A DNA stretch of 64,000 nt. Source: JBEEPE01 sp964489645. GTDB lineage: Bacteria; Verrucomicrobiota; Verrucomicrobiia; Chthoniobacterales; Chthoniobacteraceae. The position numbers and the translations under genes are program-made. Under the pieces are notes generated by a model. It was given only the letters and a program-made list of their open reading frames with translations, was not told where the DNA came from and searched no databases. How positions within the stretch are numbered: the first letter of the stretch is position 1; each line of letters opens with the position of its first letter. The DNA lies in the NCBI GenBank assembly GCA_964489645.1, contig CAZAZT010000004.1, forward strand, positions 1 to 64,000, given 5' to 3'. Shown here in pieces: positions 1-8,462 of the stretch.

Positions 1-158
1 TCGGGCAGCGTTCCGTTCGGCGAGAACATGATGATCAAGCGTTGGCGGCGGGTTGAGGGAGCGGCACCGGTGAGGCTTTGCAGGGGTGCGAGGAATGGCA
101 GTGCTGCGGCGGAGATACCGAGTTCGCGGAGGAAGGAGCGTCTGTTTGAGGCGATCAT
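1..158 (-). CDS. DUF1552 family exported protein, N-terminal fragment cut by the window edge
   Basis: The visible 52 residues begin MIASNRRSFLRELGISAAAL, a twin-arginine-type signal (NRRSFLRE followed by a hydrophobic stretch). They continue to RRQRLIIMFSPNGTLP, the start of the DUF1552 domain. It begins 24 bases after the stop of the DUF1592 cytochrome gene on the same strand, the pairing typical of Planctomycetota and Verrucomicrobiota. A full-length relative lies at 7079-8371. The rest of the gene is outside the window. The biochemical role of DUF1552 is unknown; export through Tat is inferred from the signal. No convincing ribosome binding site is seen, so the start rests on the signal-peptide pattern. 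Confidence 0.7.
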   Translation of the reverse strand, partial: MIASNRRSFLRELGISAAALPFLAPLQSLTGAAPSTRRQRLIIMFSPNGTLP

Positions 159-182
159 GATCGGGGTGGGATGAGTGAGGGT

Positions 183-2568
183 TCAGTGAGGAAGGGTTTC
201 TGCCGCGTTTGCAACGGTGTTCGAAGTGGTGGGAGCGGTGGTCTTCACTCGCGCGATGTCCGCGATCAGCCGCTTGATGTTGAATCCATTTCCCTCAAAG
301 GATTTGCGCAAGGACTCGACGGTGGATGGGCCGAACGCCATCGGAGGTTGTTTCACGAGGTGATGGAACAGGTGGCGGACGAAGGCGTCGTGGGCATAGG
401 GACTTTCGACGGCGTGTTTGGCGACGTCTCGAGCGCCGGTGAAGTGGCGAGGACCTCCTTCTTCGGATTGGTAATCGACGGTGGGATCGATCGGTTTTCC
501 GTTATCGACGGTACGCCAGCGACCGACGGTGTCGTAGTTCTCAAGCGTGAAGCCGAGCGGGTTGATGAGGGCGTGGCAGCCGGCGCAGTTCGCGTTCTTG
601 GTCAGAGATGTCACTTTTTCTCGCATGGTGAGCGAGGGATCGAATTTGGCATCTTCGAAGGAAGCGGCGACGGAAGGATTTTTGAGATTCACTCCGAGAA
701 GATTCCGACAAAGGAACACTCCACGATGGATGTGGGCGCTGGTACGGGTGGGTGAGGATGCCTGCACGGGTGTGCTCTTCGAAAGCGACCTTGTGGAATC
801 CTTCGGCGTCGACTGTTGAGCCGTAGTAGGTTGCGAGATCCTTATCGAGCCAGAGATGGTTGCTGAGGAGGAGCTCTCGATAGTCGGATTTTTCGCTCCA
901 GACCACCTCCGCCAAGAACAGTTTGAGTGAGGTGCGGAGTGCGTACTTCATCTTCTCATTGAACTCGGGGAAAGCGGTTGCGTCTTTTGTCGACGTTTCT
1001 GCGCGCTCGAGTTCGAGCCACACATCGAAGAACTGGTCTATCTTCGCGTGGGTTCGGGGATCTGAGACCATGCGCAGGATCTCGCGATCAATGTCCTCGT
1101 TTTTCGAAAGACGCCCTTCTGAGGCGGCCTTCCAGAGTGTCGAGTCAGGGATTGAATCCCAGAGGGTCAATGCGAGGCGCGAAGCGGTGGTGAACGGATC
1201 GTTTCCGTGCAAATCGGTTGAACTGGGGTAGAGGAAGCGGGGTGATTTGAGCGCGTAGAGGACGATGCGTTTGACGGCGACCGCGGGGCTCGGCGATTTC
1301 TCGAAGGTTGGCGAGATGATGCGATCACGCTCTTCGCTTGAGATGGGGCGACGGAAGGCTGCCTCGAGGAAGCGCTGTGCGAACTCTTCGAGCTTTTGTT
1401 TCCGATCCGGCGCGCTGGGCTTGGTGTTAGCGAGGCTATCCAGATCTGAATCGATGTGATAGGCCACCTCGAGAGCGATGGAGGTGGTCGATTGATCCCG
1501 TTCTTTGGAGAGGCTCGTTCCGCGCTCGTAGCCATCACTTCGATCGTCAGCGGGCAATGCGGCGGAGGGGACGAAGTTTGCGCGCACCTCTTGAGGGGCG
1601 AGATGGCGGGAGGGGATCCGTTCGAGGGAGCCGTGCGGCGTTTTCCACCACAGTTCGAGCGATGCGCTCTTGTCCTTGAACTTCATCAGTTCTGCGACGA
1701 ACCGGTAGGGCCGTCCTCCGAGCAGGAAGACGGATTTGCGTTCTTCACGAACTTCGGGGCCGGTGCTGACCCACGCGTCGATGATCGGGTCTTTTCCGTT
1801 CACATAGAGCCGAACTCCATTCTCGCTTTTCACGACGAACTCGTAGGAACCGGTTTCAGGGGCGAGGATTGAGCCGGCGCATCGGATCTGGAATTCCCCT
1901 GGGATCATTTTGGCTGGGTCGGGGCTTTCTGCGCCGAGATGGATGTTCACGCCGGGCTCGATCCGTTCGAGCTTCTCAGGTCGCTTCATCTTCTTCTGGA
2001 GTTCGTCGCGCTTCTTCCCGTCCTTTTCCGCATCTCGGGCGGCGATTTCCTCGGCGGTTGGGATGGTGAATCCGTTGTAGGTGACTTTCAGCCCCCGCTC
2101 GGGTGCTTGGACGCGATCAAATCCCGGACGGAAGCGGCCTAGGATGTCCGTCACGGAGTTCCGGTATTGAGCGATGGTCAGGCGGGAGAACGTTTCACGA
2201 ACGGGGCGGATCTTTGCCTGAGCTGAAGGCGAGTAAAACGCGTCGAAGATGTAAGCGGCCACCTCTCGGGCTTCTTCACCGACGCAGGTGCCTTCTTTCC
2301 CCTCAGGCATGGTTTTTTCGATGAGTCGTGCGAGTCCCGCAATCGAGCGTGTTCCGGTGAGGATCTCTTCGTGTTTGTCTTTGACCCCTTGGCCATGGTC
2401 TCCGTGACAGTTCGCGCATCGTTCTCGGTATATCCGTGCGCCGGGATGGGCTTTGAACTCTGGGATTTCCGCGCCAAAGACGAGGTTCGCGATGAGTGTG
2501 ACGAGGGGTGCCACGCATGCGAGGAAACGCGGGGATCGGCGCTGCGGATGAGAACGGGGAGCGGGCAT
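183..2568 (-). pseudogene. DUF1587/PA14/DUF1595/DUF1592/DUF1588/DUF1585 cytochrome-like protein, frame broken near 741
   Basis: Two overlapping reading frames (2568 down to 541, and about 767 down to 183) make one protein of about 790 residues. Order: signal peptide; a c-type haem motif CANCH near residue 51; DUF1587 (RLTIAQYRNSVTDILG); a PA14-like sugar-binding module (about 200-330); DUF1595 (FAQRFLEAAFRRP); DUF1592 (ASRLALTLWDSIPDS); then, in the second frame, DUF1588 with a second CxxCH (NCAGCHALINPLGF) and DUF1585. The first frame is homologous up to RAGILTHPY. The second resumes at SAHIHRGVFLCRN. About ten residues that relatives normally have between these blocks are missing, so this is a small deletion with frame change rather than a single-base slip. 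It may be a real inactivation or an assembly error. Such proteins are thought to be exported haem-binding proteins; no reaction is established. Confidence 0.7.
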
Positions 2569-2871
2569 GATAGCGTTTCGGTCGGCGACCTTTGATGAGG
2601 TATTGGATCAGAAAAAACCGCGCCATTTCTGTGGTCGAATGTCGCGGGAAAGAGAGGAGCTTGATCTGGGAGCGAGCTGATTGCTGAGTGGAGCGCATTG
2701 GGGAGGAAACGCGCTGCAGGGTTAGGAGAACTCGTGGAGTTCATCGAGACGCCTGCTCAGCCATCTTCGGACTCGAAGGAGTGTATCGAGGAAGGACGGT
2801 ATGCGGGAGAGCGCTGAAGTCTGAACTATCGTGTTAAGAGTTGGTTGTGTCGATCTGATGTCGGCATCGGT
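2569..2871. other. Intergenic region between cysE and the DUF1592 gene
   Basis: About 300 bases with no convincing gene. The short open frames here lack ribosome binding sites and recognisable protein patterns. It must hold the 3' end of the valS-cysE transcript and the promoter of the DUF1592 gene, both read leftwards, but I see no clear hairpin with a T-run and no strong sigma-70 promoter. Confidence 0.4.
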
Positions 2872-3804
2872 TCAGATGGCCCAATCGTCCCAGCTCTCGT
2901 TTTTCCGATTTTTCTCCACGATTTGAAGTTCCTGTTCGCGGTAGAAGACGAGAGAGCGGGGGGGAATGCTGCGGGTGAGGAAAACCCCTGCGCCAATGGT
3001 CGAGCCCGCTCCGACAACGGTGTCTCCTCCCATGATGGTTGTCCCTGCGTAGATGGTGACGTTTGCTTCCACGGTGGGATGCCGTTTTTTTCCCCGCAAG
3101 GCCTGTCCTCCGGCGAGCGATCGAGCGATCAGCGAGACCCCTTGGTACAGTTTGACGTTGGCGCCGATGATCGATGTTTCTCCGATGACCACCCCTGTTC
3201 CGTGATCGATGAAGAAGTGGCTACCGATTTGCGCGCCGGGGTGGATGTCGATGCCGGTGCGGCTATGAGCCCATTCGGTCATGATCCGCGGGAGCAGGGG
3301 AACGGAGAGCCGGTAGAGCAGGTGTGCGCAGCGCTGGATGGCGATGGTCTCCACGAAGGGATAGGCGAGGATGATCTCATCGGAGCAACTCGCGGCGGGG
3401 TCGCCATTGAACGCGGTTTGGACATCCGTCTGAAGGGTTGCCCGCACCTGCGGAAGGCCGCCGAGGAAAGCGGCGGTCAGACGCGATGAATCCGGGTGGC
3501 TACCTGCTGAAAGTCTTGTGGAGGAGAGGCTTTTGCCGATCTCCTGTTGGAGCCGTTCGCCGAGCGACCGGATCCTGTGGTGGGTCACCCGAGCGATGTG
3601 CGCGGAGTGGATGGGCTCGAGGTCGTGGAATCCTGGGAACAGCAGTTGGAGCAGGTCCTCGCAAAGTTCGGAGATGGCGCGCTTTGAGGGAAGGTTCGTG
3701 CCATCGATGTGGTTCATCCCTCCGATCCTGTACGACTCTAGCAGGGCCGTTCCGAGGGATTCGAAGTCTGGGGGATCGAGTTCGTCGGCTGAGGGATTGG
3801 ACAT
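2872..3804 (-). CDS. cysE: Serine O-acetyltransferase
   Basis: A 310-residue protein that acetylates L-serine with acetyl-CoA to O-acetylserine, the first step of cysteine synthesis, in the cytoplasm. An alpha-helical N-terminal half (about 1-165) precedes a left-handed beta-helix of hexapeptide repeats: GIDIHPGAQIGSHFFIDHGT, then VVIGETSIIGANVKLYQGVS, with the family's DHGTG and GKKRHPT segments. The length fits the longer EpsC-like serine acetyltransferases rather than short CysE forms. The start is supported by AAGGAG about ten bases upstream. It lies 21 bases downstream of valS on the same strand (from the valS stop), so the two are probably co-transcribed. Feedback inhibition by cysteine is known for the family but cannot be read here. 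Confidence 0.92.
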   Translation of the reverse strand: MSNPSADELDPPDFESLGTALLESYRIGGMNHIDGTNLPSKRAISELCEDLLQLLFPGFHDLEPIHSAHIARVTHHRIRSLGERLQQEIGKSLSSTRLSAGSHPDSSRLTAAFLGGLPQVRATLQTDVQTAFNGDPAASCSDEIILAYPFVETIAIQRCAHLLYRLSVPLLPRIMTEWAHSRTGIDIHPGAQIGSHFFIDHGTGVVIGETSIIGANVKLYQGVSLIARSLAGGQALRGKKRHPTVEANVTIYAGTTIMGGDTVVGAGSTIGAGVFLTRSIPPRSLVFYREQELQIVEKNRKNESWDDWAI

Positions 3805-3825
3805 GGGATGAAGCTCCTTGATGGG

Positions 3826-6588
3826 TCAGGATAGCGAAGCCACCAAGCGAGAGAGGTCCGATTGTTTTGCAAGCCAATCGGATTCCCGTTGGCGATGTTC
3901 GTCAACGACGGCGGCTGGGGCGCCTTCCACAAAGCTTGGGCTTGAGAGTTTTGCGCGCACCTTTTGGAGTTCGGATTCGATTTTCCCGAGTTCCTTCTGG
4001 AGCCGATCTCGTTCAGCGGCGACATCGATCAATCCGTCGAGAGGGAGATGGAGCAGGCCGAACGGAGTGAGCGATGCTGGAGTTCCCTTTGATGGAACCC
4101 ATTCTTGGGAATGAACTTCCAAGGGGTCGGCATTCAGGAGGATCGCGATGGCATCCGTTTCCTCCTTGGTCAGCGGTTCGGATGCAGCCAACACGAAGCG
4201 GGCCTTGCGGTTTGATGGGATGTTGAAGTCCCGCCGCAACCCGCGTCCGGCTGACACGACCTCGAAACGTCGTTCGGCACGGATCTCGTCTTCTGGCGAC
4301 AGGCCGTAATGGGCGAGAAAATCCGAATCGAATGGGGCGGGCCAAACGGAGGATTGGATCGAGGTTCCTCCCTGAGATGGAGGGAGATCCTGGTTGTAGC
4401 CCATGGAGTTCCAGAGCTCCTCGGTGATGAAGGGAAGGAAGGGATGGAAGAGTCGCAGCGTGTGCGAGAGGATGAAGTCGATGACCGCGAGGGTGTTCGA
4501 TTTCAGGGCGACGTCGGCGCCGTTGAGGACGGATTTTGAGGTCTCGATATAACGGTCGCAGTACTCGTTCCAGAAAAAGCGGTACAACGATTGGGCAGCG
4601 TCCGAGAACCGGTAGGACTCGAGCGCATCGGAGACCTCGCGGATTGCGCGATCGAGGCGGAGCAGGATCCATTTATCGTCGCCGGTCAGAAGCGCCGCTG
4701 CGATGTCGTTCTCCCCTTCGCCGCCCTGCATTTGCCTGAAACGAGCGGCATTCCAGAGTTTCGTGCAGAAGTTCCGTCCGAGTTCGACGTTTTTTTCGTC
4801 GAAGAGGACATCTTGTCCGAGAGGCGCGCTTCGCATCACCCCGAACCGCAACGCATCGGCGCCGTAACGTGCGATGAGGTCGAGCGGGTCGGGCGAGTTA
4901 CCCAACGACTTGGACATCTTACGGCCCTGTTTGTCGCGGATGATACCGGTGAAGTAGACGTTCCGGAAAGGGAGCGTTCCGGTGTACTCAAAGCCCGCCA
5001 TGATCATGCGAGCAACCCAGAAGAAGATGATGTCCGGTCCGGTCACGAGATCGGTGGTCGGGTGGAAAGCCTTGAGCGTGGGGGTTTCCTCGGGCCAGCC
5101 CATGGTTGCGAACGGCCAAAGCCATGAGGAGAACCAGGTGTCGAGAACGTCTGGATCCTGCCGCCAGTCGGGGGAGGTCGGGGTGGACAGCGAGCAGAAG
5201 GCGATCGAGCCGTCCTCGAGCATCCGCAAGGTTTGATCGGACGCCGTGATGCCAAGGTTTGAGAGCGATGCGCGCGCTCCTTCGAGATCGGATCCTTGGT
5301 AATAATGGACGGGGATCTGGTGTCCCCACCAGAGCTGACGCGAGATGCACCAGTCTTGGATGTTCTCCATCCAGTGATCATAGACCTTGGCCCAGCGCTC
5401 TGGGAAAAAGCGCATCTCTCCAGAACGCACGACTTCGCGGGCAGCTTGGACGGAGGGATAGCGAAGGAACCATTGCCGGCTTGGGCGCGGTTCGATCGGC
5501 ACGTCGGCCCGTTCGGAGAATCCGACGTTGTTGGCGTGGGGTTCTTCTTTTTCGAGCAGGTCCAACTGTTTGAGAAGTTCGACAGCGGCCTTGCGTGCTT
5601 CGAAGCGATCGAGTCCTGCGAGACCTTCGCCAGCGAGATCGGTCATCTTTCCGGATTCATCGATGACTTCTGGGGTGGCGAGACCGTGGCGCAGTCCGAT
5701 CTCGAAATCCGCTTTGTCGTGGGCGGGAGTGACCTTGAGCACGCCGGTACCGAACTCGAACTCGACGTGATCGTCCGCGACAATCGGGATACGGCGCTGT
5801 TCGTCGGGAAGATTGATCGGGAGGGGCCGAAGTGCGTGGAGACCGATGAACTCCTTGTAACGCGGGTCGTTGGGATTGACCGCAATGGCGGTGTCACCGG
5901 GGATGGTTTCTGGGCGAGTGGTGGCGACGGTGAGGTAGGAGCCAGGACGTTCAGCGATGGGGACCCGGAAATGGTAGAGGAACCCGTTCTGAGGTTTCAG
6001 GACGACCTCCTCGTCCGACAGAGCAGTGCGAGAGATGGGGCACCAGTTTACCATCCGTTTGCCCCTGTAGATGAGGCCTTTCTGGAACAGGTCGACAAAA
6101 ACGCGGCGGACGCATTCCGAGTAGTCGGGGTCCATCGTGAAACGCTCTCGATCCCAATCGCAGGAGGCACCGAGCTTCCGGAGCTGCTGGGTGATGATGC
6201 CGCCGTATTTTTCTTTCCATTCCCAAACTTTTTCGAGGAACCGTTCGCGGCCGAGGTCGTCGCGGTGGCGAATCTCACCAGATTTTTTCAGGGTCCGTTC
6301 GACGACCGTTTGGGTCGCGATCCCTGCGTGGTCGGTACCTGGAAGCCAGAGAACCTCCATGCCTTTCATCCGGGCTCTCCGCGCGAGGATGTCCTGGATC
6401 GTGTTGTTCAGTACGTGGCCCAGGGTCAGAACGCCGGTGACGTTCGGAGGGGGGATGACAATCGAGTAGGCCTTTCGTCTGTCGGAAACGGCCTCGGGTC
6501 GAGCGGCAAAGGCCTTATTTTCAAGCCAGAGCGCATACCATTTTTCTTCAATGCTCTGCGGTTCGTAGTTTTTGGAAAGCTCTGACAT
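3826..6588 (-). CDS. valS: Valyl-tRNA synthetase
   Basis: A class I aminoacyl-tRNA synthetase that charges tRNA-Val, 920 residues from the chosen start MSELSKNYEPQ. An in-frame ATG six codons upstream (6606) is also possible; neither has a clear ribosome binding site, and the internal one fits the family N-terminus better. Visible blocks: PPPNVTG then TLGH (HIGH-box position, residues 55-58), the editing domain in the middle, TTDLVTGPDIIFFW, the KMSKS loop (GRKMSKSLGN), the anticodon-binding domain, and a C-terminal coiled coil (AAERDRLQKELGKIESEL...) that contacts the tRNA elbow in ValRS. The first His of the HIGH box is Thr here, which I believe also occurs in PVC relatives. It probably forms an operon with cysE downstream. 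Confidence 0.96.
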   Translation of the reverse strand: MSELSKNYEPQSIEEKWYALWLENKAFAARPEAVSDRRKAYSIVIPPPNVTGVLTLGHVLNNTIQDILARRARMKGMEVLWLPGTDHAGIATQTVVERTLKKSGEIRHRDDLGRERFLEKVWEWKEKYGGIITQQLRKLGASCDWDRERFTMDPDYSECVRRVFVDLFQKGLIYRGKRMVNWCPISRTALSDEEVVLKPQNGFLYHFRVPIAERPGSYLTVATTRPETIPGDTAIAVNPNDPRYKEFIGLHALRPLPINLPDEQRRIPIVADDHVEFEFGTGVLKVTPAHDKADFEIGLRHGLATPEVIDESGKMTDLAGEGLAGLDRFEARKAAVELLKQLDLLEKEEPHANNVGFSERADVPIEPRPSRQWFLRYPSVQAAREVVRSGEMRFFPERWAKVYDHWMENIQDWCISRQLWWGHQIPVHYYQGSDLEGARASLSNLGITASDQTLRMLEDGSIAFCSLSTPTSPDWRQDPDVLDTWFSSWLWPFATMGWPEETPTLKAFHPTTDLVTGPDIIFFWVARMIMAGFEYTGTLPFRNVYFTGIIRDKQGRKMSKSLGNSPDPLDLIARYGADALRFGVMRSAPLGQDVLFDEKNVELGRNFCTKLWNAARFRQMQGGEGENDIAAALLTGDDKWILLRLDRAIREVSDALESYRFSDAAQSLYRFFWNEYCDRYIETSKSVLNGADVALKSNTLAVIDFILSHTLRLFHPFLPFITEELWNSMGYNQDLPPSQGGTSIQSSVWPAPFDSDFLAHYGLSPEDEIRAERRFEVVSAGRGLRRDFNIPSNRKARFVLAASEPLTKEETDAIAILLNADPLEVHSQEWVPSKGTPASLTPFGLLHLPLDGLIDVAAERDRLQKELGKIESELQKVRAKLSSPSFVEGAPAAVVDEHRQRESDWLAKQSDLSRLVASLS

Positions 6589-6740
6589 AGGAGGCAAACG
6601 GAGCATTTTGGGCTGAAAGGGAGGTTCGTCGAAGGAGAAAATGCGGGTTTGTGATGCGATTCCCTTGTTGCGGATCGAGGGGCGCGGGATTTTCCCGCTT
6701 GAATGTGGTCTGCCTCGGTGAAACTCTTACCGCCCTTTGT

Positions 6741-6817
6741 CGGGCCGTAGTTCAGCTTGGTAGAACGCTTGAATGGGGTTCAAGAGGTCGTGGGTTCGAA
6801 TCCCGCCGGCCCGACCA
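6741..6817 (+). tRNA. tRNA-Pro (anticodon GGG)
   Basis: A 77-base cloverleaf with encoded CCA. The acceptor stem CGGGCCG pairs perfectly with CGGCCCG, followed by discriminator A and CCA. The D-arm is GTTC...GAAC. The anticodon stem CTTGA/TCAAG encloses the loop ATGGGGT, so the anticodon is GGG (reads CCC and CCU). The T-arm is GTGGG-TTCGAAT-CCCGC. It lies between the divergent valS and DUF1552 genes, and no second tRNA is adjacent. Confidence 0.97.
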
Positions 6818-7078
6818 TGGTCACAGCAAACGCTGTCGATCCTACGAGCCGCGAATGCTTAGCGCGGGACCTTTTCGATGGATGGCACTCTCAGTGCGTT
6901 CGAGGCGGTGCGTTCAGCGTCATGTGGCGGATGGGATTTCATGGGCTCGGATTCGGACTGTTTTTGCGAGGGATGGATCAAATGCGAGGGGACGGCGTGC
7001 GTCCTGCGGGGATGAGGGACCGTTCCAGGCCCGCCGCTGCTATGGGGATCCGGGCTTTTGGCATGATTTGTAGTTCCC

Positions 7079-8371
7079 ATGAAAACCAACCTGTCCCGTC
7101 GTCACTTCCTCCGCAGTTCGACTGCTCTTGTTGCTTTGCCGATGTTGGAATCGATCGGATTCCGGTCGTTTGCGACATCGCCGAGGCTGGTCCCTCCGAA
7201 GCGCATGATTTTCTTAGGATTTGGGTGGGGAGTGACGAATGAGACGTGGTTTCCTGACGTGAAGCGTACGGGAGTGGATTGGGATTTATCTGAGGGATTG
7301 AGGCCACTTGCACGGCATCAGAAAGATCTCACGGTGGTCCAAGGGTGTTCGAACAAGTTCAGCAATGAGGCGCATTGGGGGAGCACGTTTTGGCTGACGG
7401 GGGCGAACCGTTATGCAGAGCCGGGGCAAAGTTTTCACAACAGCATCAGCGCGGATCAGGTAGCGGCCATGCATTTAGGCAAGGAGACGCGATTCGCCTC
7501 GATCCAGCTGAACTCGCCCGATGTGAACAATTCGGGACATGGGCCGGGGCTTTCTCTTGCTTGGGATCTCCGAGGGAAGCCGATGGCAGGACTGGAAAAT
7601 CCTGTGGCAGCCTTTCATCGGATGTTCTCGGATGATTCGACGCCACTGGCGGAGCGGCAGGCGATGCTTGCGCAGAGGCGGAGCGTTCTGGATGCGGTGA
7701 TGGAGGATGCGAAGCGCGTTCAGCGGGGGTTGACAAAAACCGATACGGACAAGTTGGACGAGTACTTCCAAAGCATCCGTGACATCGAGGTCCGGTTGGG
7801 CAAGGACGAGCAGTGGTTGAGCGTACCGAAGTCCAAGGCACCTGTTAGCGAACCGAAGGCGGGATTGGCAGGGAAAGAGGAGATCAAGGTGATGTATGAT
7901 TTGATTGTGGCGGCGCTTCAGACCGACACGACGCGGGTCCTGACTTACCGGCAGCCGGTCGGGACGTTGTTGCAAAGTTTGGACGTGAAGGTGGCGCCGC
8001 ACGACATGAGCCATTACAGCCCAGGGGATCGGATGCTTGCCTCGCAGAAGCGGGATACGGTCCAGAGCGAGCTTTTGGCGGGATTGATCGACAAGTTGAA
8101 GGCGACGAAGGAATCGGATGGCAGTTCCCTGTTCGAGCATGCGGCGTTGGCGTATGGGAGTAACATCCGGACCATCCATTATTTGGACAACTGCCCGACC
8201 CTTCTGACGGGAGGGGGCGCAAAGCTCAGGCTCGGACAGCATCTGGTGTTACCGAAGGATACGCCTTTGGCGAACGTGTGGTTGACCATGCTTCACGGGG
8301 TTGGAGTGAATCCGAAGCAGTATGAGCGGCATGGCGACAGCACGGGTGTGGTCAAGGAGTTGGTGGGTTAG
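7079..8371 (+). CDS. DUF1552 family Tat-exported protein
   Basis: A 430-residue protein with an N-terminal twin-arginine signal (LSRRHFLRSS, then a hydrophobic stretch to about residue 30). The rest is a DUF1552 domain: GFGWGVTNETWFP near the start, LTVVQGCSNKF, and the C-terminal part with LLTGGGAKLRLGQHL and WLTMLHGVGV. DUF1552 proteins are found mainly in Planctomycetota, Verrucomicrobiota and myxobacteria and have no established function; they are usually beside a DUF1592-type cytochrome gene, as here (91 bases before it). The order is the reverse of the pair at 1-2568, where DUF1592 comes first. Export is inferred from the signal; the function is unknown. Confidence 0.9.
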   Translation: MKTNLSRRHFLRSSTALVALPMLESIGFRSFATSPRLVPPKRMIFLGFGWGVTNETWFPDVKRTGVDWDLSEGLRPLARHQKDLTVVQGCSNKFSNEAHWGSTFWLTGANRYAEPGQSFHNSISADQVAAMHLGKETRFASIQLNSPDVNNSGHGPGLSLAWDLRGKPMAGLENPVAAFHRMFSDDSTPLAERQAMLAQRRSVLDAVMEDAKRVQRGLTKTDTDKLDEYFQSIRDIEVRLGKDEQWLSVPKSKAPVSEPKAGLAGKEEIKVMYDLIVAALQTDTTRVLTYRQPVGTLLQSLDVKVAPHDMSHYSPGDRMLASQKRDTVQSELLAGLIDKLKATKESDGSSLFEHAALAYGSNIRTIHYLDNCPTLLTGGGAKLRLGQHLVLPKDTPLANVWLTMLHGVGVNPKQYERHGDSTGVVKELVG

Positions 8372-8462
8372 TTTGCTCGCGACCCCTTATCGCTCGGGCA
8401 GAACCGACGTCGCGGGACCGGTTTGTCGTGAGCGCACATCCACGAAAGAGAAAGGACAGACC

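Noticed and set aside
5296..6585. Open frame of 429 codons on the plus strand opposite valS
   Set aside because: valS on the minus strand is certain, and this frame has no family resemblance; long antisense frames are expected at this GC content.
6684..6698. Perfect GCGGGA-TTT-TCCCGC hairpin between valS and the tRNA gene
   Set aside because: Short stem, no T-run, and it lies upstream of both divergent transcripts, so it is not a terminator; no regulatory role can be supported.
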